The notes beneath the pieces were generated by a model. That model made no database searches. It had not been told where the DNA came from and saw only the letters and a program-made list of their open reading frames with translations. Below, one piece after another: positions 52,451-61,591 of a stretch of 64,000 bases of DNA (the first letter of the stretch is position 1; the number at the start of each line of letters is the position of its first letter). Source of the DNA: Capnocytophaga periodontitidis. GTDB lineage: Bacteria > Bacteroidota > Bacteroidia > Flavobacteriales > Flavobacteriaceae. The position numbers and the translations under genes were made by a program. The stretch spans positions 1-64,000 of the forward strand of contig NZ_JAEFDB010000005.1 of the NCBI RefSeq assembly GCF_016126015.1, in the 5' to 3' direction.

Positions 52451-54631
52451 CTATAAAGTACCGTTTTTCATTTGCAATAAAGTCTTTTGTAGGCTGTCTA
52501 AAAGCTTTTTCTTGTCTTTTTCTTGTGCCGCTTGCACGGCTTTTTCTTCTATTTTTATAGCTTCGTCTTTCCGGTTGGTAGCGTATAGCAAGCAGGCGTA
52601 AGTATCGAGGTAATAAGGGTCATTCTCTCTGAAATCGCATATAGCCTCCATCCACTTCGTAGCTTTAGAGAGTAAGGTGGCGTCATTACGGCGCGTTTCG
52701 AAGATATAATAAGCAATAGTGTTAGCCTGATTTGCCCATACATTGCCATAAGAATACCAATCGGAATAATACCCATTCTTAGGAAATACCTTGTTGATAC
52801 CTTGCACAAAATTGCCTTTCCCCTGTGCGATAACTCCCTCTATATAAGGTACGTAATAATCAATAGCCGCTTGCTTGTCTTGGTCTAACAAATAGTATAT
52901 ATAACCCAGTGCCGAAGTCATCTTTTTAGTGACTGCCTCTTCGTAAATAGGTCTAATCTCTTCAAGAGGTAGTACTTTTTCTTTTTCTAAGTCATTAATG
53001 GCCTCTTGCACAGTCGAGTCGTATGGCTCTATTTTCTTTTTAGAGCTGATATTCACGTCTTTATCAATAGCTTCGTTATAGGCTTTAATGGCTTGGCTGA
53101 ACTTCATCAGGTAGGCAATGGTTTGTAGCTTGTCTTTAGCTGCGACTTTTTTATCCTCTATCAGATAATTTCGGTAGCTATAAAGGTTTCTGACGGTCAT
53201 TCTGGCAAATAAGGGGTCTAAAACTGTATCGTTTTGATGACTTGCCGCCACTCTGCGCCATTGGTAAGTCAGTTGGGCGGGGGTGGTTTTCAGTTGGTAA
53301 ATAAGTTTTTTATTTTTGAAGTCGAGTGCGTAATACTCTTGCTCAAATTTTTTGCGGTCGGTAAGCAAATATAAGCTCAAATCATAGTTTTTGAGGTAGG
53401 TGTAAAAGAGCGCTTCCACTTCTTTTATAGGAGCCTGAGGGTTAGCAAATAGCTGGTCGATGTGGCGCGCTACTATGATGCTATTGAAAAGGGTAGGAGC
53501 CGTGTTTTTTCCGAAGAAATCATCGCGCTGGGCTTCGGCTATGGTACTTTCTTGATAGTAAAGCACGTGTCCCTCGTAATCTACAAAAATCACTTGGTTT
53601 TTATCAGTGGCAATACCGTGTTTTTTCAGCCACTGCTCATCACCTTTAGAAGTGGTATAAAACTGATAAGTAAAAGGTAGTTTATCGCTTTTCTCTATCT
53701 TGTAAGATAGTTTTAGCAACTCAAACTCTTTGTCGGCTTTGGGGTTCTGCGGTTGGTGAAGGATAGCGAGCAACTGCTGAGTGGGTTTTACGCGTTGTAT
53801 CGCTTTTTCAATATTCTTGCTATCGCTCACCACTAAGGTGGCGTTTATTTTTGCTTCCTCTTCTTCCTCTTTATAATCTTCGAGTATATCGTCATAATCA
53901 TCGATTACACAACCCAGTTCCCTATTCGTTTTAACTTCTTTAAAAGACAGATGTTCCCAGTTCTTTACACGTGTTATCTCGTTGGGATAGAGGGGGGTAG
54001 GGATAAGCTTTTGGTATATATCAGGTCTTTTATTGCCTGTTTCCATAAGTGATAGCTCGCCTGTTGAAGCCTCATATACTCCTATAAATTGATTTCTTAA
54101 AGCACTGTTCTCTCCCAAGAAAACAACTTCTAAGGCATTGGTGTTTTTGCCTATATAAAAAGTGTTGATAGTTACCTCGCCGTTATTTTCGCGGTATTCA
54201 GCAGCAAAGCTGTTTACCAAATAGAGCTTTTCGGTACGCGGAATTTCGATATGAAGGGTATCATTAGCGAACTGGTCTTTCGCCTCCTTATACAGATGCA
54301 GATAAGTGACGCCCCCTTGTTCGTTTTCGTAGCCTACATAGATAAACAAGGTAGAAGATTCCCAAATCATTCCTTTGGGGCCTATGAATGAGAGTTGCAG
54401 CTGCTGGGAGTTGCCCTGCTGTTTGTGTAGCATAAAAGAGCGGTCGGCGTTTAGTATCACGAGGTTGCCATCGCGTCTGTAGCTACCTGAGTATTTTATC
54501 ACATCGAAAGTATTATCAGCATTGAGCCGGATACTTTCTCTTTCTCTATCGTTTTTATAAATCCCGACAAGGCTATCTTGAGCATATAGCCCACTGGCAA
54601 AGAGGGTGAAAAGTAGGAGGAGGTTTTTCAT
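52451..54631 (-). CDS. secreted protein with thioredoxin-like and TPR-like parts
   Basis: The 726-residue product has a signal peptide (MKNLLLLFTLFASGLYAQDS). The N-terminal 200 residues are beta-rich. Residues about 265-380 resemble a thioredoxin-like fold without a CxxC pair (NATLVVSDSKNIEKAIQRVK, KHGIATDKNQVIFVDYEGHV). The C-terminal part is helical with TPR-like character (YLDTYACLLYATNRKDEAIK, then IEEKAVQAAQEKDKKKLL). This layout recalls Bacteroidota periplasmic thioredoxin-family proteins but lacks the redox cysteines. It is divergent from the SWIM gene. Function unknown. Confidence 0.7.
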   Translation of the reverse strand: MKNLLLLFTLFASGLYAQDSLVGIYKNDRERESIRLNADNTFDVIKYSGSYRRDGNLVILNADRSFMLHKQQGNSQQLQLSFIGPKGMIWESSTLFIYVGYENEQGGVTYLHLYKEAKDQFANDTLHIEIPRTEKLYLVNSFAAEYRENNGEVTINTFYIGKNTNALEVVFLGENSALRNQFIGVYEASTGELSLMETGNKRPDIYQKLIPTPLYPNEITRVKNWEHLSFKEVKTNRELGCVIDDYDDILEDYKEEEEEAKINATLVVSDSKNIEKAIQRVKPTQQLLAILHQPQNPKADKEFELLKLSYKIEKSDKLPFTYQFYTTSKGDEQWLKKHGIATDKNQVIFVDYEGHVLYYQESTIAEAQRDDFFGKNTAPTLFNSIIVARHIDQLFANPQAPIKEVEALFYTYLKNYDLSLYLLTDRKKFEQEYYALDFKNKKLIYQLKTTPAQLTYQWRRVAASHQNDTVLDPLFARMTVRNLYSYRNYLIEDKKVAAKDKLQTIAYLMKFSQAIKAYNEAIDKDVNISSKKKIEPYDSTVQEAINDLEKEKVLPLEEIRPIYEEAVTKKMTSALGYIYYLLDQDKQAAIDYYVPYIEGVIAQGKGNFVQGINKVFPKNGYYSDWYSYGNVWANQANTIAYYIFETRRNDATLLSKATKWMEAICDFRENDPYYLDTYACLLYATNRKDEAIKIEEKAVQAAQEKDKKKLLDSLQKTLLQMKNGTL

Positions 54632-54747
54632 AAAACAATTCTTTTTTGTTATACTAAGAGTTCAAAATTTATACCATTATTATTTTTTTTAACTATAGCT
54701 GACCTACCTCCATAATTATCTCATTGGCAAATTTGCTAATTCACTAA

Positions 54748-54778
54748 TTTGTTAATTAACAAATTATCCCTATCTTTG
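54748..54778 (+). promoter_or_regulatory. promoter of the SWIM gene
   Basis: TTTG (54748-54751) and TATCTTTG (54771-54778) are 19 bases apart. The upstream sequence contains GGCAAATTTGCTAATT, like the palindrome in the dprA region. The transcript start would fall near 54785, supporting the ATG at 54812 over the frame beginning at 54749. Confidence 0.65.
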
Positions 54779-54811
54779 CCCCTCACACAAATCAACAAAT
54801 CGACAAATCAA

Positions 54812-56161
54812 ATGAACGACTTTGAATATGCTTATCCGTTTGCCTCTGTGATAGAAGAGGCGAGCGCTCACGAGAAGAATTTTATCTTTTCGCACTGTTC
54901 AGAACTCAAAGAAGACAATGCAGTGCCTTGTTTCTTCTGGGGGAGTATCACTCAACCTTTTGTGGTGGCTAAGTGTCTTGCTACACTGGCGAAGACCGTA
55001 GCCTCTCAGTTTGCTATCGCCCCAGGAGTGCTTGCAAAATTGCGTGACCCCATTATCTCGGTGGGGAATGGTGAATTGCTTTTTGAGGGCTTCTCCTCTT
55101 GCAATAGCGTCTATGCCCGTGTAGGGTTGCGCAACGATGTGTTAGACGGTGATTTTCTCCAAAGTGGTTGCACCAATATCGATTTCAACGATATAACCGT
55201 GCGTGCTTTCAATGCGGTAACCGCTTCCGAGAAAATGGTGCTTAGTGTAGGACAAAAGCAGACACACTTTATTACCGAGAAACACAAAACTGTAGAGAAA
55301 AAAGTAACCCTCCCCAACCGCTGGATCAAAGGCTTGGGTAATGTACAAGTATATCTTTCGGAGATGGATTTGGCATACCGCCTCAATAAAGCTGAAGCCA
55401 TACAGCTCTTCCGTTCTTTGCCTAAACAAGCCGTGAAAAATGATTATTATTTGGTAAAACGCGGTGTTGGTTACACTTTTGCGCCTACCCCTACAGCGGG
55501 AGCTATCAAAATAGGAGGAGTGCACCGTCTCAACCTCTTACAAAGTTTACTTCTGCTTGCCGATAGTCTTTATGTATATCGCAGTAGCAGTGAGCAATCT
55601 GTTGCTTTTGTGTTGCATTTCAAAGGGGTAGAGATGCTTTTCTTACTTTCGGATAATGTATATCGAGGCTTTTCGGGCGAAGGAAAATACTTGGAGAATA
55701 TGATTGAAGAGGTACCTATGGAATGGCTCGTGGGGATTAACAATTTCTTCAAAACTAACGAAGTGTTCTCACCAGCAATGGTAGCTATTGAAAACGATGT
55801 GAATATGGGTACAATGGCAACCCTACAAGCATCGCTTTCGAGTATCGGACTCTTGGGCTACAACCTCACCGATGGCAATTATTTCTACCGTCGTTTGCCT
55901 TTTAAACCGCAGCGATTGATAAGTCTGAACCCGCGTTTGCAAAATGCCAAAAAACTCACTGAAAATAATGAAGTACAAATCGTAGAACAACGCGGTGATT
56001 ATGTGAAAGCCAATGTAAAAGGAACAGGAGGGGTTACCCATACCGTTATTCTTGACGGCGAGAAAGCACAATGCACTTGCAATTGGTACACCAATCACCA
56101 AACAAACAGAGGGTTGTGCAAGCACATTTTAGCTACCAAGATGATAAGTCAGAACAATTAA
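54812..56161 (+). CDS. SWIM zinc-finger protein
   Basis: The 449-residue protein carries a C-terminal SWIM motif CxC-x12-CxH (Cys 421 and 423, Cys 436, His 438: AQCTCNWYTNHQTNRGLCKH), which binds zinc and mediates DNA or protein contacts. The N-terminal 400 residues are unassigned (FEYAYPFASVIEEASAHEKN, LPNRWIKGLGNVQVYLSEMD). In other bacteria comparable SWIM proteins sit with DUF6493, MoxR-type ATPase and von Willebrand factor A genes. Here only the three DUF6493-like genes are near, with no ATPase or VWA gene in the window. A joint role is inference. Confidence 0.8.
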   Translation: MNDFEYAYPFASVIEEASAHEKNFIFSHCSELKEDNAVPCFFWGSITQPFVVAKCLATLAKTVASQFAIAPGVLAKLRDPIISVGNGELLFEGFSSCNSVYARVGLRNDVLDGDFLQSGCTNIDFNDITVRAFNAVTASEKMVLSVGQKQTHFITEKHKTVEKKVTLPNRWIKGLGNVQVYLSEMDLAYRLNKAEAIQLFRSLPKQAVKNDYYLVKRGVGYTFAPTPTAGAIKIGGVHRLNLLQSLLLLADSLYVYRSSSEQSVAFVLHFKGVEMLFLLSDNVYRGFSGEGKYLENMIEEVPMEWLVGINNFFKTNEVFSPAMVAIENDVNMGTMATLQASLSSIGLLGYNLTDGNYFYRRLPFKPQRLISLNPRLQNAKKLTENNEVQIVEQRGDYVKANVKGTGGVTHTVILDGEKAQCTCNWYTNHQTNRGLCKHILATKMISQNN

Positions 56162-56169
56162 GAGTTTTG

Positions 56170-56625
56170 TTAAAAACTAAGATTAAAAAGATTCAAAGTA
56201 AAAGTAATAGTTAATCCTTCAAAGGAGGCTTTTTCTCTTAAAGGTATAGAATAGCCTATATGAGCGTTGTGTATATTAAAAAAAGAGAGTCCCATTCTGG
56301 GTTGTATAGCTTGAGTATTAATGGAGATTCCTGCTCCAAATATAAATATACTAGTTTCAAACCCTATTTCAGGGATTATCAGTACTTTATTAGAAGTGCT
56401 ATCAAAATCTGACCCTATATGAGCACCTGCGTAAAAGGTTGAAGCTGTAGGAATGGCTAAAAAATAACCATTTCCTTCGTCAAAAGAATTGAGTGAAGCT
56501 CCTATAAAACCTAAATTATGCGACTTGTTGCTATGGGTGAAAGCAGCTCTAACGCCAAAGTATTCAAAATCTTGAGCATTCCCTAACAAAGGAAGTAATA
56601 ACAATAAAAAGAATAGTTTTTTCAT
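56170..56625 (-). CDS. small outer-membrane beta-barrel-like protein
   Basis: The 151-residue product has a signal peptide (MKKLFFLLLLLPLLGNAQDF) and alternating strands ending in LTITFTLNLFNLSF, with a terminal aromatic residue typical of outer-membrane barrels. It is small for a porin-like barrel (about eight strands at most). It is convergent with the SWIM gene, with 8 bases between the stops. Ligand and role are not known. Confidence 0.65.
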   Translation of the reverse strand: MKKLFFLLLLLPLLGNAQDFEYFGVRAAFTHSNKSHNLGFIGASLNSFDEGNGYFLAIPTASTFYAGAHIGSDFDSTSNKVLIIPEIGFETSIFIFGAGISINTQAIQPRMGLSFFNIHNAHIGYSIPLREKASFEGLTITFTLNLFNLSF

Positions 56626-56849
56626 AAGAAAAGAATTTATTTATGACAAAAATAGCAATAATTTGTCAATTCTCATTGTCTTAATAAAACAAATTTGTAC
56701 TACCTCACGACATTCGTATTTAAAATAATAGACTTATAATTTATTAATAAACTACAAAAAAAGTATCGAATATTAGATGTTTTCTCTTTAAAATTTTACT
56801 TTTGCGGATTAGAAGCCGTCTCAAAAATCTCAAAATCACCTTTTTGTCC

Positions 56850-56932
56850 CTACACTTTGAAAAAGCTTACAGTTCTGATAATCAATCACTTTTAGAGTAT
56901 ATTATGTAAGGGCGTTTTGCAAACGCCCTTAC
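56850..56932 (+). repeat. modular dispersed repeat, copy F
   Basis: CTACACTTTG is followed by the AT-rich module (TGATAATCAATCACTTTTAG, AGTATATTATGTAA) and a perfect 12-bp hairpin GTAAGGGCGTTT-TGC-AAACGCCCTTAC (56906-56932). It lies in the gene-free stretch 56626-57143. The rest of that stretch is AT-rich, with the next gene's promoter near its end. Confidence 0.75.
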
Positions 56933-57027
56933 AAAAAATTTTTTGGACACCTTCAACGGAGGTTAAGCCTTTAAAAGCGAATGCTATTAACTCTTATCTC
57001 TTACCTAAAAAATTCTCCTAAAAAGTA

Positions 57028-57056
57028 TTGTAATCAAAAAAAACTTTGTACCTTTG
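57028..57056 (+). promoter_or_regulatory. promoter of the glucan synthase/phosphorylase gene
   Basis: TTG (57028-57030) and TACCTTTG (57049-57056) are 18 bases apart. A leader of about 80 bases of simple-word sequence (CACTTGACTCCTGTCACC and similar) leads to the ATG at 57144. Confidence 0.6.
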
Positions 57057-57143
57057 CAACATATTTTGTATAAACAGAACATTAACTGCCACTTGACTCC
57101 TGTCACCTAACACCTTACCACTAAAAACTAGCCACTAAATATA

Positions 57144-60100
57144 ATGAGTATGACAAAGAAATTCAATCCCGACTATGTGTTCGAAACCAGTTGGGAAGTG
57201 TGCAACAAAGTTGGCGGTATCCACACCGTTATCGCTACTAAAGCCCCTGCTATTGCCAAAAAATTCAGAAGTAAATACATCTTGATTGGTCCTGATATTT
57301 GGCAACACAACGAAAATAAAGAGTTTGTAGAAAACCCTGAACTCTTCAAATCTTGGCGCACTAAAGCTGCCTCCGAAGGTTTGCGCGTGCGTGTCGGTAA
57401 TTGGAAAATTGAAGGTAACCCCATCGTCCTCCTTGTTGATTTCTCTCATTATATGAGCGCTAAAAACGAAATCTTGCGCTACTATTGGGATAACTATAAA
57501 CTCGACTCTTTCAGTAGCCCCTGGGATTATGTAGAATCAGTTCTCTTTGGATATGCCGTTGGAAAGGTAATCGAAAGTTTTGTGAAGTTCAACACTGCCT
57601 CACGCGAAAACGTAATTTGCCACTTCCACGAATGGATGACTGGTAGTGCCTTGCTCTATCTCGAAGAAACTATGCCTAAAATAGGCTCTGTTTTCACTAC
57701 TCACGCCACCGTCGTAGGTCGTGCTATCGCTGGCAATGGCTACCCCCTCTACAACGATATGAAAAACTACAACCCCGAAGAAATGGCTTATCGTTTCGGG
57801 GTACAACACAAACACTTCCTCGAAAAAGAAACTACTAAAGTTGCCGATTGCTTCACTACTGTAAGCGAAATTACTGCTCAAGAAGCTCAGCATTTCCTCA
57901 GTAGAAAAACCGATATCATCACCCCTAATGGCTTCAACGATGCTATTGTCCCCGACGATAAAGATTTCGATAAAAAACGCAAAATAGCTAAAGAACGCCT
58001 CATCAACGTCGCACAAGCGTTGGTAACTCAACCTATTAGTGAGAATACCAAAATCGTTGCTATCAGCGGTCGTTATGAGTTCCGCAACAAAGGAATCGAT
58101 GCCTTTATTGATGCCTTAGGTGCTCTCAATCGCAACCCTAAAAACAAAAAAGAGCTCTTGGCTTATATACTTATCCCTACAGCCTACGACGCTCCTAACC
58201 AAGGATTGCTCAATAACCTCCAATCTCCCGAACAAACAACCCCTAACGAACAAAAACATCTCACTCACATCCTCCCCGATGTCTATAACGATGCCATTGT
58301 AAAACGCATCAACGAACAACAACTCTTCAACCGTAAAGAAGATAAGGTGAAAGTGATTTTCTGCCCAAGCTACCTCAATGGTAACGACGGCGTGTTCAAC
58401 CTCTCTTATTACGATTTGCTACTCGGTCTCGATGGTACCGCTTTCCCTTCTTACTATGAACCTTGGGGCTATACCCCGCTCGAAAGTTTGGCTTTCAAAG
58501 TACCTACCGTCACCACTACTTTAGCAGGATTTGGCAAGTGGGTAAACGACTACTATCCTCAAAAACAAAAAGCTATAGAAGTAGTCAATCGTACCGATAG
58601 CAACTATGGCGAAGTAGTAGGTGCCATCGCTAAAAACATACAAAATCTATTAGATAGCAAAGACGACGATTTCGAAGCTTTGCGCGAAACTGCCGCTAAA
58701 GTCTCCGAAATAGCCCTTTGGAAAAACTTAGTACAGTATTATATCAAATGTTACGAACTCACCCTCGAAAATATAGAGGATAGAGTAGAAAGCCTCCCTC
58801 CAGTAGAAACCGATGGTGTAGCTTATTTAGAAAAATCCAAAGTGGTAAACACTCCTAATTGGCGTAGTGTGATCATCCACCGCGCCATCCCTGAAGCCTT
58901 GCAACCCCTTGAAGAACTCGCCAAAAACCTTTGGTGGTGCTGGAATGATGAGGCTTACGAGGTGTTCAAATATATTGATAAAGCAAAATGGATAGAAGTG
59001 CGCAAAAACCCTATCGCTCTACTCGATAGCATCTCCCTCTCTCGTTACAAAGAGTTGGAAAACGATACTGTTTTTATGCGTAACCTCTCTAAAGTATATG
59101 GTGATTTTCAAGAATATATGGCTAAAAAAGCCGAAATGGTAAGCCCCTCTATTTCATATTTTAGTATGGAATATGGCTTGCACTCTTCTTTGAAAATCTA
59201 CTCAGGAGGTTTGGGTATCTTGGCGGGCGACTATCTGAAAGAAGCCAGCGACAAAGCTACAAAAATCACTGGGGTTGGATTGCTATACCGCTATGGCTAT
59301 TTCACCCAAAAACTCTCCTCAGCAGGTAACCAAGAAGCCGACTACGAGGCACAAGATTTCTCTAAAATCCCTGTAACTCCTGTATTCGACCCCGAAACAG
59401 GTAAGTGGATAGTGGTCTCTATCGATCTCCCTGGGCGTACCCTCTATGCCCGCGTATGGCGCGTTGATGTAGGTCGTATAGAACTCTATCTCCTCGATAC
59501 CGATTTCGAAAATAACCGAGAAGACGACCGTTCTATCACACACCACTTGTACGGTGGCGACTGGGAAAACCGACTCAAACAGGAAATGCTCTTAGGCTTA
59601 GGCGGTATCAAAATGTTGCGAAAATTAGGTATCGATAGTGATATTTACCACTGCAACGAAGGACACGCTGCTTTCATCGGTTTGGAACGTCTTAGCGAAT
59701 TTATCGAACACAACAACCTTACTTTCTCTGAGGCAATGGAGGTGGTACGCGCTTCTTCTCTCTTCACTACGCACACTCCTGTACCTGCAGGTCACGATGC
59801 TTTTGAAGAAGGTTTATTGCGCGCTTATCTCGGTAATTATACCGATAAATTGCACGTGAATTGGGAACAAATCCTCGCTCTCGGTAAAATCAACCTGAGC
59901 GACCCTCACGAGAAATTCTCAATGAGTAACCTCGCCGCCAACCTCTCTCAGGAAGTCAATGGCGTGAGCTGGCTACACGGTGAGGTGAGCAAAGAAATCC
60001 TCAAAGATTTGTGGCCTGGCTATATGCCTGAAGAATCGCATATTAGCTATGTGACCAACGGAGTGCACCAACCTACCTGGACAGCCGGTCTCTGGAAAGA

Positions 60101-61388
60101 AGTGGAAAACGAAGTCTTTGGTAAAGACTACAAAACTCACCACTACGACCCTAAGAGCTTTGAAGGTATCTACAAAGTATCCGATCAACGCGTGTGGGAA
60201 ATTAAAACAGCCCTCCGCTCTAAACTCTTGCGCCGCGTCGAACAAAAATTGCGCTTAGAGAAAAATACTCCCTATTTCTCTCCTCGCCAATTAGTCGAAA
60301 TCAAAGAAAACTTGCGCGAGGACATCCTTACCATTGGTTTTGCACGCCGCTTTGCAACCTACAAACGCGCACACTTGCTCTTTACCAATATAGAACGTTT
60401 AGATAAAATCGTAAATAATCCTGAACGCCCTGTACAATTCATATTCGCTGGTAAAGCTCACCCTGCCGATAAAGCAGGACAAGATTTGATTAAAAATATT
60501 GTCGAAATCTCTAAATTACCACAATTCTTAGGTAAAATATTGTTCATCCCTAACTACGATATGGAACTTGCACGCCACATGGTACAAGGAGTCGACGTAT
60601 GGATGAACACCCCTACACGTCCGCTCGAAGCTTCAGGAACCAGTGGTGAAAAGGCAGCAATGAATGGTACTATGCACTTCAGCGTACTCGATGGTTGGTG
60701 GGTAGAAGGCTACCGCGAAGATGCCGGTTGGGCACTGCCAATGGAACGTTCCTACGAAAACCAACAATATCAGGACGAAATGGACGCTGAAACCATTTAT
60801 AATATCATCGAAGACGAAATTGCACCTATATTCTACGATAAGAATAAAGATGGTGTTTCATCTCGCTGGTGCGCCCTTATCAAAAATACAATCGCCAAAG
60901 TCGCTGTGAATTTCACCACTACGCGTATGCTCACCGATTACGAAAACCAATACTATTACCCTATGACCGAACGCGTAAATAAACTGAAAGACAATCAGTT
61001 TGTAACTGCTATCGAGCTCTCTAATTGGAAACGAAAAGTAACCCAAGAATGGGATAATATAAAGGTAGTCAATTTCAAAGTCCCTAATCGAAACGAACAA
61101 CTCATCTCTATAGGAAAAAACTATAAAGGCGAAATTACTTTAGAATTAGGCGAATTGCGCCCTGAAGATGTAGGTGTAGAACTCGTCGTCGCTCAACAAA
61201 AAGACGATAAGTTTAAAGTCCTCTCTACTAGTGAGTTCTCTGTAGTAGCTCAAGAAGGTAATAAAGCTACCTATCAATTAGAGATAGCTTCCGAATATCC
61301 TGGCGCTTTACACTTAGCAATACGTATTTTCCCTAAAAATAATTTATTGCCACACCGCCAAGATTTTGCCTTGGTAAAATGGTTGTAA
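57144..61388 (+). CDS. glgP: GT3-like glycogen synthase fused to GT35 alpha-glucan phosphorylase
   Basis: The 1414-residue cytoplasmic protein combines two enzymes. Residues 1 to about 548 resemble GT3 glycogen synthase (FETSWEVCNKVGGIHTVIAT, IGPDIWQHNE, CHFHEWMTG, FPSYYEPWGYTPLES). Residues about 550-1414 are an alpha-glucan phosphorylase with the DUF3417-type N-terminus (ELAKNLWWCWNDEAYEVF), the body motifs GGLGILAGDYLKEASD and HCNEGHAAF, and the pyridoxal-phosphate region RPLEASGTSGEKAAMNG (about 1160) with its lysine. Fusion of a glucan-building and a glucan-breaking unit in one chain is unusual outside this lineage. The phosphorylase releases glucose-1-phosphate from glycogen-like storage glucan. 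Confidence 0.9.
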   Translation: MSMTKKFNPDYVFETSWEVCNKVGGIHTVIATKAPAIAKKFRSKYILIGPDIWQHNENKEFVENPELFKSWRTKAASEGLRVRVGNWKIEGNPIVLLVDFSHYMSAKNEILRYYWDNYKLDSFSSPWDYVESVLFGYAVGKVIESFVKFNTASRENVICHFHEWMTGSALLYLEETMPKIGSVFTTHATVVGRAIAGNGYPLYNDMKNYNPEEMAYRFGVQHKHFLEKETTKVADCFTTVSEITAQEAQHFLSRKTDIITPNGFNDAIVPDDKDFDKKRKIAKERLINVAQALVTQPISENTKIVAISGRYEFRNKGIDAFIDALGALNRNPKNKKELLAYILIPTAYDAPNQGLLNNLQSPEQTTPNEQKHLTHILPDVYNDAIVKRINEQQLFNRKEDKVKVIFCPSYLNGNDGVFNLSYYDLLLGLDGTAFPSYYEPWGYTPLESLAFKVPTVTTTLAGFGKWVNDYYPQKQKAIEVVNRTDSNYGEVVGAIAKNIQNLLDSKDDDFEALRETAAKVSEIALWKNLVQYYIKCYELTLENIEDRVESLPPVETDGVAYLEKSKVVNTPNWRSVIIHRAIPEALQPLEELAKNLWWCWNDEAYEVFKYIDKAKWIEVRKNPIALLDSISLSRYKELENDTVFMRNLSKVYGDFQEYMAKKAEMVSPSISYFSMEYGLHSSLKIYSGGLGILAGDYLKEASDKATKITGVGLLYRYGYFTQKLSSAGNQEADYEAQDFSKIPVTPVFDPETGKWIVVSIDLPGRTLYARVWRVDVGRIELYLLDTDFENNREDDRSITHHLYGGDWENRLKQEMLLGLGGIKMLRKLGIDSDIYHCNEGHAAFIGLERLSEFIEHNNLTFSEAMEVVRASSLFTTHTPVPAGHDAFEEGLLRAYLGNYTDKLHVNWEQILALGKINLSDPHEKFSMSNLAANLSQEVNGVSWLHGEVSKEILKDLWPGYMPEESHISYVTNGVHQPTWTAGLWKEVENEVFGKDYKTHHYDPKSFEGIYKVSDQRVWEIKTALRSKLLRRVEQKLRLEKNTPYFSPRQLVEIKENLREDILTIGFARRFATYKRAHLLFTNIERLDKIVNNPERPVQFIFAGKAHPADKAGQDLIKNIVEISKLPQFLGKILFIPNYDMELARHMVQGVDVWMNTPTRPLEASGTSGEKAAMNGTMHFSVLDGWWVEGYREDAGWALPMERSYENQQYQDEMDAETIYNIIEDEIAPIFYDKNKDGVSSRWCALIKNTIAKVAVNFTTTRMLTDYENQYYYPMTERVNKLKDNQFVTAIELSNWKRKVTQEWDNIKVVNFKVPNRNEQLISIGKNYKGEITLELGELRPEDVGVELVVAQQKDDKFKVLSTSEFSVVAQEGNKATYQLEIASEYPGALHLAIRIFPKNNLLPHRQDFALVKWL

Positions 61389-61544
61389 AACATTTTTAAT
61401 TAATTCGTAATCAAGTAAATAACAACAAACGAGGCAAAATATAATACTGTTTTAAACACTCTGTTTTTAAGTCTTTTTTTTAGTTCTTATCAATTTTAAC
61501 AAAAAAAAATAACCTTAAAAATTTATAGATATTAAAATAATACT

Positions 61545-61552
61545 TATATTTG
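61545..61552 (+). promoter_or_regulatory. -7 element of the OmpA gene promoter
   Basis: TATATTTG stands 40 bases before the ATG at 61592, which makes the longer frame from 61550 unlikely. Confidence 0.55.
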
Positions 61553-61591
61553 CCCCCAAATTTAAATAGTAATCAAAATTCATTTTTAAGT

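Noticed and set aside
57144-61388. Possibility that the 1414-residue frame is two genes joined by a sequencing error
   Set aside because: The frame is continuous, both halves are complete and the linker near residue 550 is normal in composition. I kept it as one fusion gene.
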